Assembly (NCBI GenBank): GCA_947247005.1 | Contig: OX365946.1 | Location: forward strand, 10,920,453 to 10,984,452 | Reading direction: 5' to 3' | Origin: Spisula solida | Lineage: Eukaryota > Mollusca > Bivalvia > Venerida > Mactridae | DNA length: 64,000 bases | Shown: positions 1 to 11,759 of the stretch, one piece after another | Layout: every line of letters starts with the position of its first letter | Position numbering within the stretch: the stretch's first letter is position 1 | Position numbers and translations under genes: made by a program | The notes under the pieces: generated by a model | What the model was told of the DNA's origin: nothing | Databases searched by the model: none | The model's input: the letters and a program-made list of their open reading frames with translations, nothing else

Positions 1-616
1 CATTGGCTCATAATGTAGGTTTCGCGAAGCGAGGCCTTTTTAGTCATTAAAATTTACTTAATATGTTCTAACTATAATTAAGAAACGTACGGCACATACT
101 CCAGAAAAATTGTAGTCATTGGTGTTTCTGCAACTGCTCTAAATACTCTGAGCTACGAGTAAATCTGGTTTACTGATCTTGGGAATCTTTAATCAACATT
201 GATATTACAGTATATTCATCGCTATGATGAATACCTTTTTATGAACACTAAAACCAACAACCGTAGTTATTTTGCCGCCAACAGATTGTGAAACCAAACA
301 CAAAATCCGTTAGGTAACATGTGGTCAATCTAAATGCTAACAACATTGGGTGTACAACAAAAATCGACAACACTTGGTAACGGAATTGGATGTTTAATCG
401 ATTCCGTTTTTTTCATCCACCATCAATTATAGCAAAACAATTACAATACAGATACAACGTCAAAGCGATTACTTGTACAACTATACATACACTCGTTGCA
501 AATCAAATACATATACATGTATTACAATACACATTATAAACAGCCGGTAAAAGCAATTCTACAATGAAACATAATAATTATTACGTGTACTTAAATAACA
601 AATTACACACTGTTTA
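1..616. other. Non-coding AT-rich stretch downstream of the exonuclease pseudogene
   Basis: I see no open reading frame with family character, no RNA gene and no clear repeat here. It would be the 3' flank of the minus-strand exonuclease gene, whose stop codon lies at 617-619. Confidence 0.5.
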
Positions 617-2024
617 TTATGCAACTGTCTCCTTTTCGTAGAAACTTTGCAATGACCTACTGAACTTGTGGAAATTCTTATATCTAGGTCGAAGAAGTTT
701 GGTTAGACCATCGATACCGTGCCGCCAGTATGGAAGGCTCGTGTGACAATCGTCAAGGCCACTACCGGCTAACGTTTTAGCCCCCGATTTTGAAATTACC
801 CCTTCCACAATTAATTTTGCATCAGAGGACAGGTTAAGTTTATCATAACTAAGTTTTTGCAGTTTTAATGTGACTTCTGATGCACTATAAAGATGAAGTT
901 TCTGTTCAACATCGGGGACAGTGTTTATTAATTCTACTAAATAAGCATACTGTATTAAAATTCGTTTAAACATCTGAAACAGCGTCATGTGCAACATAGC
1001 CTTACTGAGTAAATATTGTACAAGAAACTCTTGTTTGTGACTTCCGGAAATCCGGATACATCGCTCTAAATAAGTTCAAGCTGTCAGCAAAACCGCCAAC
1101 ATCTGGAAATGGCATATTCTGAGTCTGGAAAGAGTACAACAGTACTTTAGAATCAAAATGTACATTGTGTGCTACAAGAACTGGTTTGTCATATTTAAGA
1201 ATCCACTGTTGGAACATATCTAACGCTCTATGTGTAGTCACTGCAGATACTGGCAAGTCATGGTGGAATAGCACATTTTCGTGTTGCTCTATACCCGTTA
1301 GTCTTGATACTGCCGCTGGTATGTATTCCTTAGTCGGATGAATGTACTTTGAAAACACGTTTCCAGACACCAAGTGTTTGGCTGCTATCTGTATTATACA
1401 GCTGTCATGAGCTGAAGTATATAATAGATAAACTAGTAAGTCACAATAATTATGTTAATGGTTTTTCAATTAGTAGTGGTAATTTATAGATGACACTAGT
1501 AAGTCACAATAAATGATTCAATTAGTTCTGATCTAGTTGTGGTGATATGGTCACCTCAGAAATTAAATTTTTAGCGTGTTGTCTTCAACAAAATAATTAT
1601 TCAGTTTTATTTTTATAAACATCCTTACCTAATCCTGTCGTTTCTAGATCAAACACAATCATATTCTTTTATTCATATCAATCGTGTTGCAGTTCCGTTT
1701 GTCTGCCATCGGGGGTGCTGGAATTATTTCAAGGTCATTTACGAGGTCGACGGCTTCAATGTTTGACTTGTATGTTATTCCTTTGTGTATCTCGTTGACT
1801 GATTCGAAAGATACTCTTTCTTCCTGTTAAACATAATTTAAATTAGACAAGCATGACAAAAATAATATCGGTTTACTTTATATTTATCAATTGCAGAATA
1901 ATAAGATGTCTGTGTGTTTGTTATTTATCTTTTTGTATTATGGTTCACCTGAGGACGCGGTAAATGGTAAAACGGCAAACACATTGCATTGCAGTTGTAG
2001 GCGCAAATAATTATGTATGTGTCG

Positions 2025-2168
2025 CATGGTGAGAAAAATGTGCAATCAGACCGGGGCTCCAACCCGGGACCCTTGGCTTACAGTACCAACGCTCTACCGA
2101 CTGAGCAAGCCGACTGCCTACACAAGGTTCTCCCCTATTAGTAACAGGTTGGTGCAGACCGTGACATA
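2025..2168 (-). mobile_element. tRNA-derived SINE, copy 1
   Basis: On the minus strand this carries a tRNA-like head: an A box (GCTCAGTCGGTAGAGC) and a B box within CCCGGGTTGGAGCCCCGG, with partly pairing stems. It is followed by a body ending in a shared segment (plus-strand ctcccctattagtaacaggt). A second copy of the same layout lies 110 bp away. The pair sits in an intron of the exonuclease pseudogene. The degenerate anticodon arm and the shared non-tRNA tail argue for a SINE rather than a functional tRNA gene. Confidence 0.65.
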
Positions 2169-2280
2169 CTCCTCCGTCAAAATGACATTCGTCCTCGAAT
2201 TTCTGACACGTCTAGAAAATAAGGTAACATCATCCCGGAGTAGAAACAGTCACAGTCCCAATTTTGGCGTCAAATGTCAC

Positions 2281-2420
2281 AGGGTGGGAAAAATGTGCAA
2301 CCAGACCGGGGCTCGAACCCGGGACCCTTATATAACAGGACGAAAGCTCTATCAACTGAGCTTGCTGGCTGTCTACACAAATTTCTCCCCTATTAGTAAC
2401 AGGTTCAGTCCGTGACATAC
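2281..2420 (-). mobile_element. tRNA-derived SINE, copy 2
   Basis: Same organisation as the copy at 2025-2168. It has an A-box region GCTCAGTTGATAGAGC, a perfect B box GGTTCGAGCC, and the shared tail with ctcccctattagtaacaggt on the plus strand. The anticodon stem no longer pairs, so this is not a working tRNA. Confidence 0.65.
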
Positions 2421-2639
2421 ATGTATGTGTTCATTGTATTAGAATACATGTAGTAGTACAGTTATTATTTCTTACCTTCAGTTTTAAACGTCGTCTTTTA
2501 TTCTCAATGGTACCTTGACGTTTTTCCCTCTGACCTCTCTGTGCATCTAGACGATTCGCTCGTTTTTTCGTGAACTTTCCGGGTGACAATCCCCACTTTT
2601 CATTTACCTATATTAATGAAAATACTTGGTGAATAAGTG

Positions 2640-3652
2640 CAGTAAAATGGTGGCTAGTGGGAACATTGGTTAAGTATAATTATATGTAATGAATATATTA
2701 AATGACGGTCTTTGAACGGCAGTTTTTTGGTAAAACTGTTCTTTGTTCGCAGGCAGTTTATGAAACAATTATCATTGGTGCTTGGATAATTATATCACTA
2801 ACACAAGTACAACAGTTGCAAATACTCAGTACTATAAATCTCATATATAAATTATCTTGACTGCGCAAAATGAAGTTGATAATATGCTAGTACTGTAAAT
2901 TCTGAGATCGAAATCGTCTACATGTATAGGTTAAAATTTAACAGCAATATTTATTTATCCATATAACTGCCAACAGCACTCAGAGACAGTAAAACACTAC
3001 CTTCATTCAAGAAATCGCTGAAAACGCACTATTTTACAAAAGCTTATTCAGGCTGATTATGTGTTAAGGTTTTTACTTCTTAAAGAAAGTACTTTGTATT
3101 ATTTCTTTGGGGTATAGGGGTCTCTTTAAAGGTAGCTAGCACAGTTATACCTTTGGAGACGGTTTCTCGTAGCAGTGGTATCTGACGCTGTTCTTGAAGC
3201 ACCGGCTGGTGGAGTATTGTGCGTGTGGACTGGCCATACAGCTTACGAAGCCAACCGGACTTGAAACATTTCATATTGTGTATTTTACCTGTTTGCATAA
3301 ATGAGTGGTGGGTATGTGTTGATTTATAATTTGTCCATAGTTGTATAATTTATGTATATTGTTTTAACTTTGTCTTAATCGTGATTGTACAGCACTTTTA
3401 TATGTATATACATGAAAAAGGGCGGTATAAATATGGTATAATAATAATAATAATATCCAGCACATGTTTTAATGAATGATATACACACTGTACCTTCAAC
3501 ATCTACTTGTGTCCTTCATTCTTCTGCGAAACTGCTGCTGATACTCTAAAGTCTAAACTCTCACAACCGGAATAATGTTGGGACTCCGGTGCCTTCCTGG
3601 CAATCATCTGATTAAAGTTCTAATGTATGTCGGCTTAGCATGAACATATCGG
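2640..3652. other. Gene-free stretch with a LINE/SINE-type tail
   Basis: No gene is visible. At about 3330-3456 there is a tail reading 'cgtgattgtacagcactttt' followed by a (taa)n microsatellite. This is the style of a non-LTR retroelement 3' end found across invertebrates. A weakly similar 'gattgtacagcac' tail recurs near 25150. Confidence 0.35.
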
Positions 3653-5956
3653 ATACCGTATAGCGGGTTATTTCTGCGGGGAAGACATTGCGACTTGGGC
3701 CTAAAATGGGTAGGTTTTAATTCTGCGGTTTTTAATTCCTGCGACCTACCAGAAAATGGGAAATTAATTTCTGCTGGTAGCAGAAACCGGAATATATTTC
3801 TGCGAATGGGAAATTACTACCGTATCTACTACGGCATGATTAACAACAAAATAACACGTCTGATATGATTTCAGTTTAGTCGTACATATACATAATTCAG
3901 CAGTATTCAATCACATCAATGCATTTAACGGCATATAGTCCTGTACCCAATCAATAATATCCGCACCCCTTAAAACCAATTATCATACCTCGATATACTC
4001 ATACATACATGCCAGATCTCCTGCATCATGCGTGAGTCTCATGCATTTGAGACTCTACTCCTGCATGATCAGAGGCCAATTTATCAAATCTCACGCATTT
4101 CATGGACAAACTAGAATCTGACATTTTTGTTTACATTATGAAAATGATGACACATATTAGTTTAAATTTCTACATGAAGCATGCATGGTATTGTCATCAA
4201 ATTAAGATCAGTGAAAACAGCATATAAACTTAAATACTTTTAAGTCTAAAGTTTCAGCAAAGAAAATCTCCTAAATTTTAATAAAATCTCCTGCATTTCC
4301 ATCACCAATCTCACGCAAAGGGGTCTGCGAAACATGGGATGTATGCTCATATTGCTATAATGATTATATAACCCGATACAATTTGACACAAACTACAGTG
4401 TTGCAAACTGAAACAGTCGTCTAACTTACATCAATGTGTAATTGAGTGTAAATACCGATATAACACATACCATTCATTAATTGTAAAATAAACAAGCAAA
4501 CAAAGGTAGTCGACCACTACACTTAACGGCACTTCTAACGCTACCTTAACGGCACTTCTAACGCTACCTTTAATATATGTCAGTTTTTTTAAAGCTGCAA
4601 TATGGATTGTCATGAAATTTTGCACAGTTAAACAACAATATTTGACCCTTGTTCTGACAGAGTTTAATCTAAATCGGCTTTAAAAATATTGTAAGACACG
4701 TCTTCGACTGAATAAACCCTAATATTGAAAGTCACAATGTTTGACCGCGATGGCGGTCACCTGGGTACTGTTTTATCAACGCACTTACGAAAATCGTAAA
4801 CTTACGATCAAATTTAAATTCTTTGTAATACTTCGATATCCATAAACTGTGGAAAATGGAGCTGCAATACTAATAAAGATTCAGTTAATGAATTCCTACA
4901 AACTACATTAGTACATAATTTGCAGTTGTTTAAGAATTATAAACAATTTAAATTTGAACGTAAGTTTAAGATATCCGTAGGTGCTTTGATAAAACAGTAC
5001 CCAGTCGTTATTTGCGCTGAAGATCCCCTCGTTTCCTAAATTGGTTGATATTATCAAGCTTTGAATCCATCATGTCTTAGATAATTATTTACACTGTTCA
5101 CCAACAGACTAGTAAATAAAATGACGTTTGTTTTTGCTGCATAATCCAGTGATAACCGTTATCCCAACGAGTATGTTGAAATAATACGATTCCTGCGAGT
5201 TACGGGAGTCGAGCTCGACTTGAAATTGGAACTAATGGTGATCACCAACGATATCAAAATGATTTAATTCAATTCCATTGCATACTTGTACATTTTGGAT
5301 GTTTAGAAATAGTGTCCTTTAATTTTCAAGTACAAAAAACGAAGCTCTCAATCAGGTTTAACGTTTATATCGAACGTATTGTGGGTTTTTTTTATTCAGA
5401 AAAAGCGTTAATTTTGAGGCGGCCTTAGCTTACCAACTGCTACCTAGTTGCAACGTAGATGAAGTACATGAATATTTTTATTGTGTACACGCGTTATATA
5501 ACATTTAAAACAGTAATGAAATCAAAAATTGAAAATTCTCAGTTTACCCTCAATAAATACGCTGTTTAGTTTTGTGACTTTTGAAATTCGGGTGACATTA
5601 ATTACGCCTTAACCGCGATTTTTCATTTGCATCAATTTCTAACTTGACTAGTGTGGTAACATGCACATGCATCAAATTCAGTTAGGTGAAATTTTGATGA
5701 GGTTACCTCGATCGGTTTAAGAGATATGAAAAACAATCTAAGGGTAGCGTTAGAAGTGCCGTTAGGTGGATGTGTGAAAACACGACAGTAAACGAAACAC
5801 TAGAAAGATATATACAAGTATAAGAAAATTACCAGTATATTGAAGCGAAATAAGGAAGTTAAATTTTGCGAAAAGATATTTTACGAGAGTTTTATTTTAC
5901 AAAACTGTAAAACACGCAGAAATAAAACCCCGCAGAATTAACCCGCTATACGGTAT
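3653..5956. mobile_element. Non-autonomous DNA transposon, about 2.3 kb, with 29-bp terminal inverted repeats
   Basis: The left end (3653-3681, ataccgtatagcgggttatt...) is the reverse complement of the right end (5928-5956) with one mismatch in 29 bases. The ends fit a TA target duplication with termini starting CCGTATAGCGGG. No transposase reading frame is present. The interior is itself layered. A 22-base segment (taacggcacttctaacgcta...) occurs twice in tandem at 4524-4568 and once inverted at 5742-5764, and a further palindromic element sits at 4761-5004. This looks like a MITE-like element grown by successive nested insertions. Confidence 0.7.
4761..5004. mobile_element. Nested MITE with about 60-bp inverted repeats
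   Basis: The left arm 4761-4820 (ctgggtactgttttatcaac...) matches the reverse complement of 4944-5004 with scattered mismatches. The spacer is short and non-coding. A fragment of the same arm (ggtactgttttatcaaagca) recurs at about 34704, inside a GH3 intron, so the family is dispersed. Confidence 0.65.
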
Positions 5957-6183
5957 TCAACGCTGTTCAAATATAAGTGGGACACCTCTCGTATTATCAC
6001 CTTAGCCCAATGTCGGACATATACATGTATGTAGCACTACTTTAACTACTGATGATAACTGTCAAAGGTTACAACCTCAAACTTATTACTAGTTATTAGA
6101 GAGTGATACTTTAGAAAACATTTGTTTTGCTGTATTAAGTTAACAAGTAAAATATTACGACAAGGACAGTTAACATCGGTAAG
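5957..6183 (+). other. Upstream region of SDR copy 1
   Basis: There is no coding sequence. The last bases before the start (ggacagttaacatcggtaag) are identical upstream of the second SDR copy at 13472-13493, so the duplicated unit included the immediate 5' untranslated leader. Confidence 0.4.
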
Positions 6184-6942
6184 ATGGCATTTAATTTAGT
6201 TGGAAGGAAGTACCTTGTTACCGGTGCTGGGCGTGGTATAGGTCGAGCTCTCTCTAAAACATTAAGTGAACATGGATGTAAGGTGTACGCGCTGAGCAGG
6301 TCCATAGAGCCACTGGAGAGTCTGGCAGCTGAATGTTCAAACATCCACCCGATACAAGCTGATGTTGGAAACTGGGATGACCTTCGAGCTAAACTGAAAG
6401 ACGTGGAATTATTAGATGGACTTATCAATAATGCTGGGGTCCAAGACGAGATGTCTGGTCCTGCAATTAATGTTACTAAAGATAACTTAGAGAAGAATAT
6501 AAATGTTACTCTACTAGGATCAATTAATGTTATTCAAGTCGTTGGCAAAAAAATGGTGGATTCGAAGCGACCAGGGTCTATTATTAATATGTCTAGTGTC
6601 TATTCTTTACAAGCATGTCCTACCCTTTTGGGGTATAATATGACAAAAGCAGGTCTTGATATGGTAACCAAACAGTTTGCCTTGGAACTTGGTCCTTTCA
6701 ATATCCGTGTCAACTCTATCAACCCAACACTTGTGTTGACTGAACCTATAAAATATCATATTGCAAATGGAATGGCTGTTGATCAATTGTTCCTTGGAAA
6801 AACACCAATGAAACGTTTACCAAAGTTAAGTGAAGTTGTTTCACCAATGTTATACCTACTGAGTGATTATTCGTCCATGGTTTCTGGAACTATAAACCGT
6901 GTGGATGGTGCGATGTTGTCTTCTTTTGTAACTGAACTATAA
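6184..6942 (+). CDS. Short-chain dehydrogenase/reductase, L-xylulose (dicarbonyl) reductase type, copy 1
   Basis: Single-exon gene of 252 residues. A classical SDR Rossmann fold is visible: TGAGRGIG cofactor loop (13-20), NNAG (82-85), catalytic Ser138 in NMSS, Tyr151 and Lys155 in YNMTK, and NSINPT after the ELGP strand. Length and motif spacing match L-xylulose/dicarbonyl reductase (DCXR), which reduces L-xylulose and alpha-dicarbonyls with NADPH in the cytosol. Arg39 after the second beta strand fits an NADP preference. The start is the first ATG after a leader shared with the second copy. No intron is present, so a retrocopy origin is possible. The paralogue at 13494 is about 87% identical; 29 of 32 differences fall after residue 85, in the catalytic and substrate half. 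The exact substrate is not fixed by sequence. Confidence 0.9.
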   Translation: MAFNLVGRKYLVTGAGRGIGRALSKTLSEHGCKVYALSRSIEPLESLAAECSNIHPIQADVGNWDDLRAKLKDVELLDGLINNAGVQDEMSGPAINVTKDNLEKNINVTLLGSINVIQVVGKKMVDSKRPGSIINMSSVYSLQACPTLLGYNMTKAGLDMVTKQFALELGPFNIRVNSINPTLVLTEPIKYHIANGMAVDQLFLGKTPMKRLPKLSEVVSPMLYLLSDYSSMVSGTINRVDGAMLSSFVTEL

Positions 6943-7882
6943 TGTAGACATAGCATTTGGTGTTTATATTTTAAACAACCATGGTCCAATGGCGTTTTCT
7001 TTTGTGACGGAACTATAGGACAGACATGCATGCCACTTGGTTTGATGTTTTTAGAACACTCTATGGTACAATAATAAATGTGCTTAAAATGTACACATTG
7101 TTTGGTTTCATGATTTGTTAAAGTATACTGAACTATATAATATATTATAACGCGGACATATATATAATTTGGTTTTATTCTACATGTATACTCATATGAA
7201 CGTCAAACTGTCCTCCCTACGTTTATTTTTGTATCGTACAATGAAGACCAATACAATGTAGTCGAAAGCTAATTATAATTTTGTGTCTGATGTTTTTAAT
7301 GGAATTCTTTCGCTCACCTGGCAACATTTTATTGCTCAATGTGAGCTTTTAGGATGCTAAGATGACGGGCGTCCGTCAAGCATGATCAGTCTATTTTACC
7401 TTTAAATGTTATCTCCTTAATCACATATTTTCGACCAAACTGTACATTAATGGAACTAAGGTGGTCATCTTTATACAGTAGTATCAAACGACAGATGTCA
7501 AACTATATTGAACAGAGTTGGTTGAAAATCCGGTATTTTCGTGCTAACGCGATAATAATTATAAATATTAGCAATTTCCAGGAAAACCGGGTTAGTGACA
7601 TTATTATAGTTATTATATAATAAGGTTTAGAAAAGTCTCTGAAATGAGAAAAAAAGCCATGTTCTCTAATTAATTTTAATTAATTGGATAGTGTAGTGCT
7701 ATCTCATATATTTTTTTTCTCAAAATAAGTTATGTCGTTGCTATGGTGATCAATTTCAAGCAAGTACCCATATTGAGAAAAACGATGGGTTAGTAGTTAT
7801 AAACAGTAGCTTCCTTTCTCTAATATCAAACATTCACGATCTGAATACGTTTCATTCATATAAGAATATAATTCTAACTCTA
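6943..7882. other. 3' flank of SDR copy 1
   Basis: At 6980-7020 there is an echo of the gene's own end (ttcttttgtgacggaactat, compared with ttcttttgtaactgaactat at the stop), the first sign of the 3'-end repetition that becomes large after copy 2. The rest is AT-rich with no recognisable gene. Confidence 0.4.
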
Positions 7883-8140
7883 AACAAGTTTTTTTCCCGA
7901 GAAAAAAAGAAAAAATAAGGGTGGGAACCCTGTTCTAAGGGAAAATCTGTAAAAAAAATATATTTTTAAATTTTTTATTTTTACGCGCTGAGGCGCAAAA
8001 TTGGCCAATTTCCCCGGGGCGCCTCAGCGCGTAAAAATAAAAAATTTAAAAATATAATTTTTTTACAGATTTTCCCTTAGAACAGGGTTCCCACCCTTAT
8101 TTTTTCTTTTTTGTTTTTTTTCTCGGGAAAAAAACTTGTT
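7883..8140. repeat. Fold-back palindrome 1 (shared core plus private arms)
   Basis: A near-perfect 258-bp palindrome. The core at 7956-8061 contains the stem ACGCGCTGAGGCGC / GCGCCTCAGCGCGT around an AATTGGCCAATT and CCCCGGGG centre. It is almost identical to the core of the palindrome at 11895-12150. The outer arms (7883-7955 and 8062-8140, containing gggtgggaaccctgttctaa and its reverse complement) are inverted copies of each other but unrelated to the arms of the second palindrome. The right arm carries about eight extra bases in its A/T run. Confidence 0.85.
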
Positions 8141-8708
8141 TTTTCCTTCCTCCGGCAGGAACCTGGTCGCTAGCAAGCTATTTCCCAACAGAGGAAATAA
8201 TGCGAAATCTCGCCCTATATACTTGCCGGTTAGCGAATACTCGATTCTGATTGGTCGAGAGATTGAGTAAGAAATGTCACGTGATCACACAGTGTGACGT
8301 CATCTCTCGATATATCGAGGATTGTTTTTCACACCTTTTTTATGTAAAGCGCGCTCTCTATATTTAATATAACGCAGAAAATATAAACCCGAGTATATTT
8401 ATTTAAACTTTCGATAGCAGTAAGATTATTAGACACTTATATGCGGTATATTTTATTTAATTAACTTTAATTATACAAGTATAATATATATAAATAGATA
8501 TTACTTAATTAAAATACTTATATAAATATACCTGATTTCTCTGATAATACATAAATATAGAACGGGCCAACATTAGACGGTATACTTATATGATTTTACT
8601 TATATATAATACATATAGAGTGTTCAGCAGATAATAACTTATATACAATACACATAGAGGAACATACCCGGGTACAATACGCTGTTACAATACGACTACA
8701 CGTATATA

Positions 8709-8783
<75 letters not shown>

Positions 8784-9328
8784 ATACACCCTCCTCAATC
8801 GACTTCCCCACCGGGAGTGGCCATTTTAATTAAGATGTTACTTATATACTACCCGATTTGAGTAATTCAATTTGATTGGTCGAGAGATACTCTATTCTGA
8901 TTGGTCGAATGATCCGCCATTTTGAATCAGCCATTTTGTTTCTATAAATAGATATATATCAGAAGATCAGAACATTCATACAGAGTTATCTCCCTTTATT
9001 AAATCTCGGACTTAGAAAATATTTAAAGAAAGTATAAAATCCTACAATATTTATATAGAGATTTACTTATATAATATACAATATATAATAATAATATTAA
9101 ATATCATAATAATATACTTATATACTATAATAAAGAACAATACAATCTATAACTATTTTCTCTGATTTTCTGATTTTATATACAATTTAGAAGAAAACGC
9201 GCTATATAAATGGCCATTTATATACAGTTGAAACTGATTTTACTACAAAATAAGATAATAGAATAAAAATAGATAAAAAAAAAGAAAAAATCAGTAATAA
9301 TTTTTAATACTGAGAATTTATCACCAAT
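8141..9328. other. Gene-free AT-rich stretch
   Basis: No gene is visible. The sequence 'ctgattggtcgaga' or close variants recurs at about 8228, 8869 and 8898, and a long (TA)n tract lies at 8711-8780. Otherwise it is AT-rich with many short ATATA runs. Confidence 0.4.
8711..8780. repeat. (TA)n microsatellite, about 35 units
   Basis: An uninterrupted TA dinucleotide run of about 70 bases. Length may be collapsed or variable in assembly. Confidence 0.95.
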
Positions 9329-9992
9329 GGCGGCACTAAACAGTAAGCTAGCTTTGCATGTTTTTGGCCGGGTAGAAATTGAGCATTTTAGTAGATACAA
9401 GATGTTTTAAGAGCTTTTTGGACTGTAAATAATTTATGGAGAATGGTTTTGAGGCTTGATTTTAATAATTTAATGATTTTGTAAAATTTTGACAAGCGCT
9501 CAAGTGATCCTGATTGAAGCTTTTGGAAATATTGAGTAAAAATGCGAAACTAGGGCTATTCTGACTTTTCATGGAGATTTGATGCAGAAATCAAGGTGGG
9601 TTTTAATTTTGCCATTTTACTCCAAAAAAGTGCTGGCTGACAGCTATATAGCTCATTGGATTTTGATTGCCTAATGGATGAGCTTCAAGAATCTGTGCAG
9701 TGTATAGCTCTAGTATTGGCGAGTAATTTTCTGTGGTAGTCTGAACAGTTCCCGAATTGGCGATTTTCAGCATCATTTTCCGACCAATAATGACCCTTAG
9801 TTCCATAAGGCCTGTTTTCAAACAGTGATGTATCTATTGGAAGATACTGTTTTTTTGTAATGCCTAGTTAATACAAATCAGAAAATGATATTAATTTGCT
9901 TCAGGCTGCTGTGAGGAATTTTTGGGACATCAAATTGTATTTGTAGACAGCAGACAGTTCACCGAGACTCTAATCTACTGTATAGTGCCGCC
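9329..9992 (+). repeat. Left 664-bp terminal copy of the composite element
   Basis: Bounded by GGCGGCACTA...TAGTGCCGCC. Its own flanks (AAT left, TTAA right) do not match each other, so it does not look like a stand-alone insertion. The open frames in it are short and identical in both copies; I do not regard them as genes. Confidence 0.8.
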
Positions 9993-11095
9993 TTAAGGGG
10001 AAATGACATATTATGAAGGTTCTTGGATCAGGCAATTTTGCATCTTTTTAGACAGTTGCATGTCTCAGAAAACCAGATCTTGTCATTTGAAGCATTTTTT
10101 TTGCAATTCCAGCTGTCACTCTCCATTCAAAAAGGGGAGGTAATTCAAAATTTAGGAAAATTCAAAATTTGAGATTTGTCCTGGCACCAGTATGCAGTCA
10201 GTACTAAAAGCAGTTTATTTGTATCCTTTTCAGCTGGATTTTGTGGAATTAGCATCCCAATTCTGCAAAATATGTCATACAAGTGAATTTGACTCCTATA
10301 TTGTCTAAATAATGCTATATTTTGTGGCGGCCGGGGCATTTTCTTATTTCTGGGCGGCCGGGCATTTTCTTGATGGCCGCCTTGTCGCTTGGGGTTTAAT
10401 CACAATTTGAGTGCAAAATCTTGTCTGATTCTTGACAGAAAGTGTATTTCAGTGTTGAATGGGACATACAGGCTTGATTCTGGTCAATTATTTCAGTTCA
10501 AATCTTGAAAAAACAGATACATGACATGTATGATGCTTGCATATGTGATGGGTTGAATAGAGTTACTTCCCTTGCTGCATATAAATTACTGTAAAAGTGC
10601 ACTCTGGGTCATATTTGGTCATTTTGTTCATAAATTATAATAGAATTGTACTTGTTGAGTAAATTTATTCTGCAAATATACATGCAAAACTACATTTAGG
10701 CTTGTACATTGTGGAATAACAGCCTTTTTGTTGATTCATCCATTATGGGGCATATACAGCGCGGTAGGTCATCTTTTCCGCAGTGAAGTATCCCGCATGC
10801 TTCATTTTGTGAAAAACAAGTGCACGCAAGACACCAAAGAAGCATTTTATGCATCAAAATGCTATATTCATCTTGAAATAAGAATTTGAGACAAGCTATT
10901 GTTCTGACTAGCATATGATGAAGAATGAATTAAAAAACCGCAAAACTGAAGGGTAGGGGGTGCCTAGTGGAATGCTTCTTGAGTACCAAATACATGATCA
11001 TGGCTATATTCTTGGGTTCTGTTTTACTCAAAATACATACCAGAACAAGATAAGCATACAAAATTTAATTTCAAAATGTAGATCTGCACTCTTAA

Positions 11096-11759
11096 GGCGG
11101 CACTAAACAGTAAGCTAGCTTTGCATGTTTTTGGCCGGGTAGAAATTGAGCATTTTAGTAGATACAAGATGTTTTAAGAGCTTTTTGGACTGTAAATAAT
11201 TTATGGAGAATGGTTTTGAGGCTTGATTTTAATAATTTAATGATTTTGTAAAATTTTGACAAGCGCTCAAGTGATCCTGATTGAAGCTTTTGGAAATATT
11301 GAGTAAAAATGCGAAACTAGGGCTATTCTGACTTTTCATGGAGATTTGATGCAGAAATCAAGGTGGGTTTTAATTTTGCCATTTTACTCCAAAAAAGTGC
11401 TGGCTGACAGCTATATAGCTCATTGGATTTTGATTGCCTAATGGATGAGCTTCAAGAATCTGTGCAGTGTATAGCTCTAGTATTGGCGAGTAATTTTCTG
11501 TGGTAGTCTGAACAGTTCCCGAATTGGCGATTTTCAGCATCATTTTCCGACCAATAATGACCCTTAGTTCCATAAGGCCTGTTTTCAAACAGTGATGTAT
11601 CTATTGGAAGATACTGTTTTTTTGTAATGCCTAGTTAATACAAATCAGAAAATGATATTAATTTGCTTCAGGCTGCTGTGAGGAATTTTTGGGACATCAA
11701 ATTGTATTTGTAGACAGCAGACAGTTCACCGAGACTCTAATCTACTGTATAGTGCCGCC
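11096..11759 (+). repeat. Right 664-bp terminal copy of the composite element
   Basis: No difference from the left copy was seen by eye. Flanks are TTAA (left) and AAT (right), the mirror of the left copy. Identity of the pair implies very recent origin or gene conversion. Confidence 0.8.

Larger units (their letters stand above)
617..2607 (-). pseudogene. DEDDh 3'-5' exonuclease gene, partial, broken by frameshifts
   Basis: Three exons can be read on the minus strand. 2607-2476 encodes a basic segment containing WGLSPGKFTKKRANRLDA. 1823-1629 ends with the first catalytic motif FDLETTG. 1411-617 holds the rest of the EXOIII fold: the IIQIAAK strand, LVAHNVHFDSKVL (motif II) and YVAHDAVSDV (motif III, HxAxxD). 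Introns are GT-AG, and the phases fit if one missing base in exon 2 is allowed for. The C-terminal tail, with SGAKTLAGSGL and HGIDGLTKLL, matches the tail I know from an expanded cnidarian/mollusc family of such exonucleases. The frame is broken four times: near 1667 (A-run), 1031-1038, 998-1001 and 967-971. It is therefore a recent pseudogene, or an active gene damaged by base-level assembly errors. Exons upstream of 2607 were not found. An intact protein would remove 3'-terminal nucleotides using two metal ions. Confidence 0.7.
9329..11759. mobile_element. Composite element with identical 664-bp direct terminal repeats
   Basis: Two 664-bp copies (9329-9992 and 11096-11759) appear identical throughout and enclose 1103 bp of non-coding sequence. 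Each copy starts GGCGGCACTAAACAGTA and ends TACTGTATAGTGCCGCC, so each is bounded by an imperfect inverted repeat. The outer flanks both read AAT (9326-9328 and 11760-11762), consistent with a 3-bp target duplication of the whole 2431-bp unit. The inner junctions both read TTAA (9993-9996 and 11092-11095). There is no TG...CA terminus, tRNA primer site, polypurine tract or pol-like frame, so it is not an ordinary LTR element. A clump of GC-rich 'gcggccggg' motifs sits at 10325-10375 in the spacer. Confidence 0.7.

Noticed and set aside
2036..2141. Functional tRNA gene on the minus strand
   Set aside because: The A and B boxes are good, but the acceptor and anticodon arms do not fold properly, and a second copy with the same tail shows it is a SINE.
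7883..8140. Hairpin as a transcription terminator or microRNA precursor
   Set aside because: The stem is far too long (over 100 bp) and its core is repeated at an unrelated locus, which fits a mobile or fold-back element.
9603..11588. Identical 72-codon minus-strand frames in the two 664-bp repeats
   Set aside because: They are identical because the repeats are identical; no domain, no codon bias, and no splice or regulatory context.
9329..11759. Ordinary LTR retrotransposon
   Set aside because: There is no TG...CA termini, no primer-binding site after the left repeat, no polypurine tract and no gag/pol-like frame.
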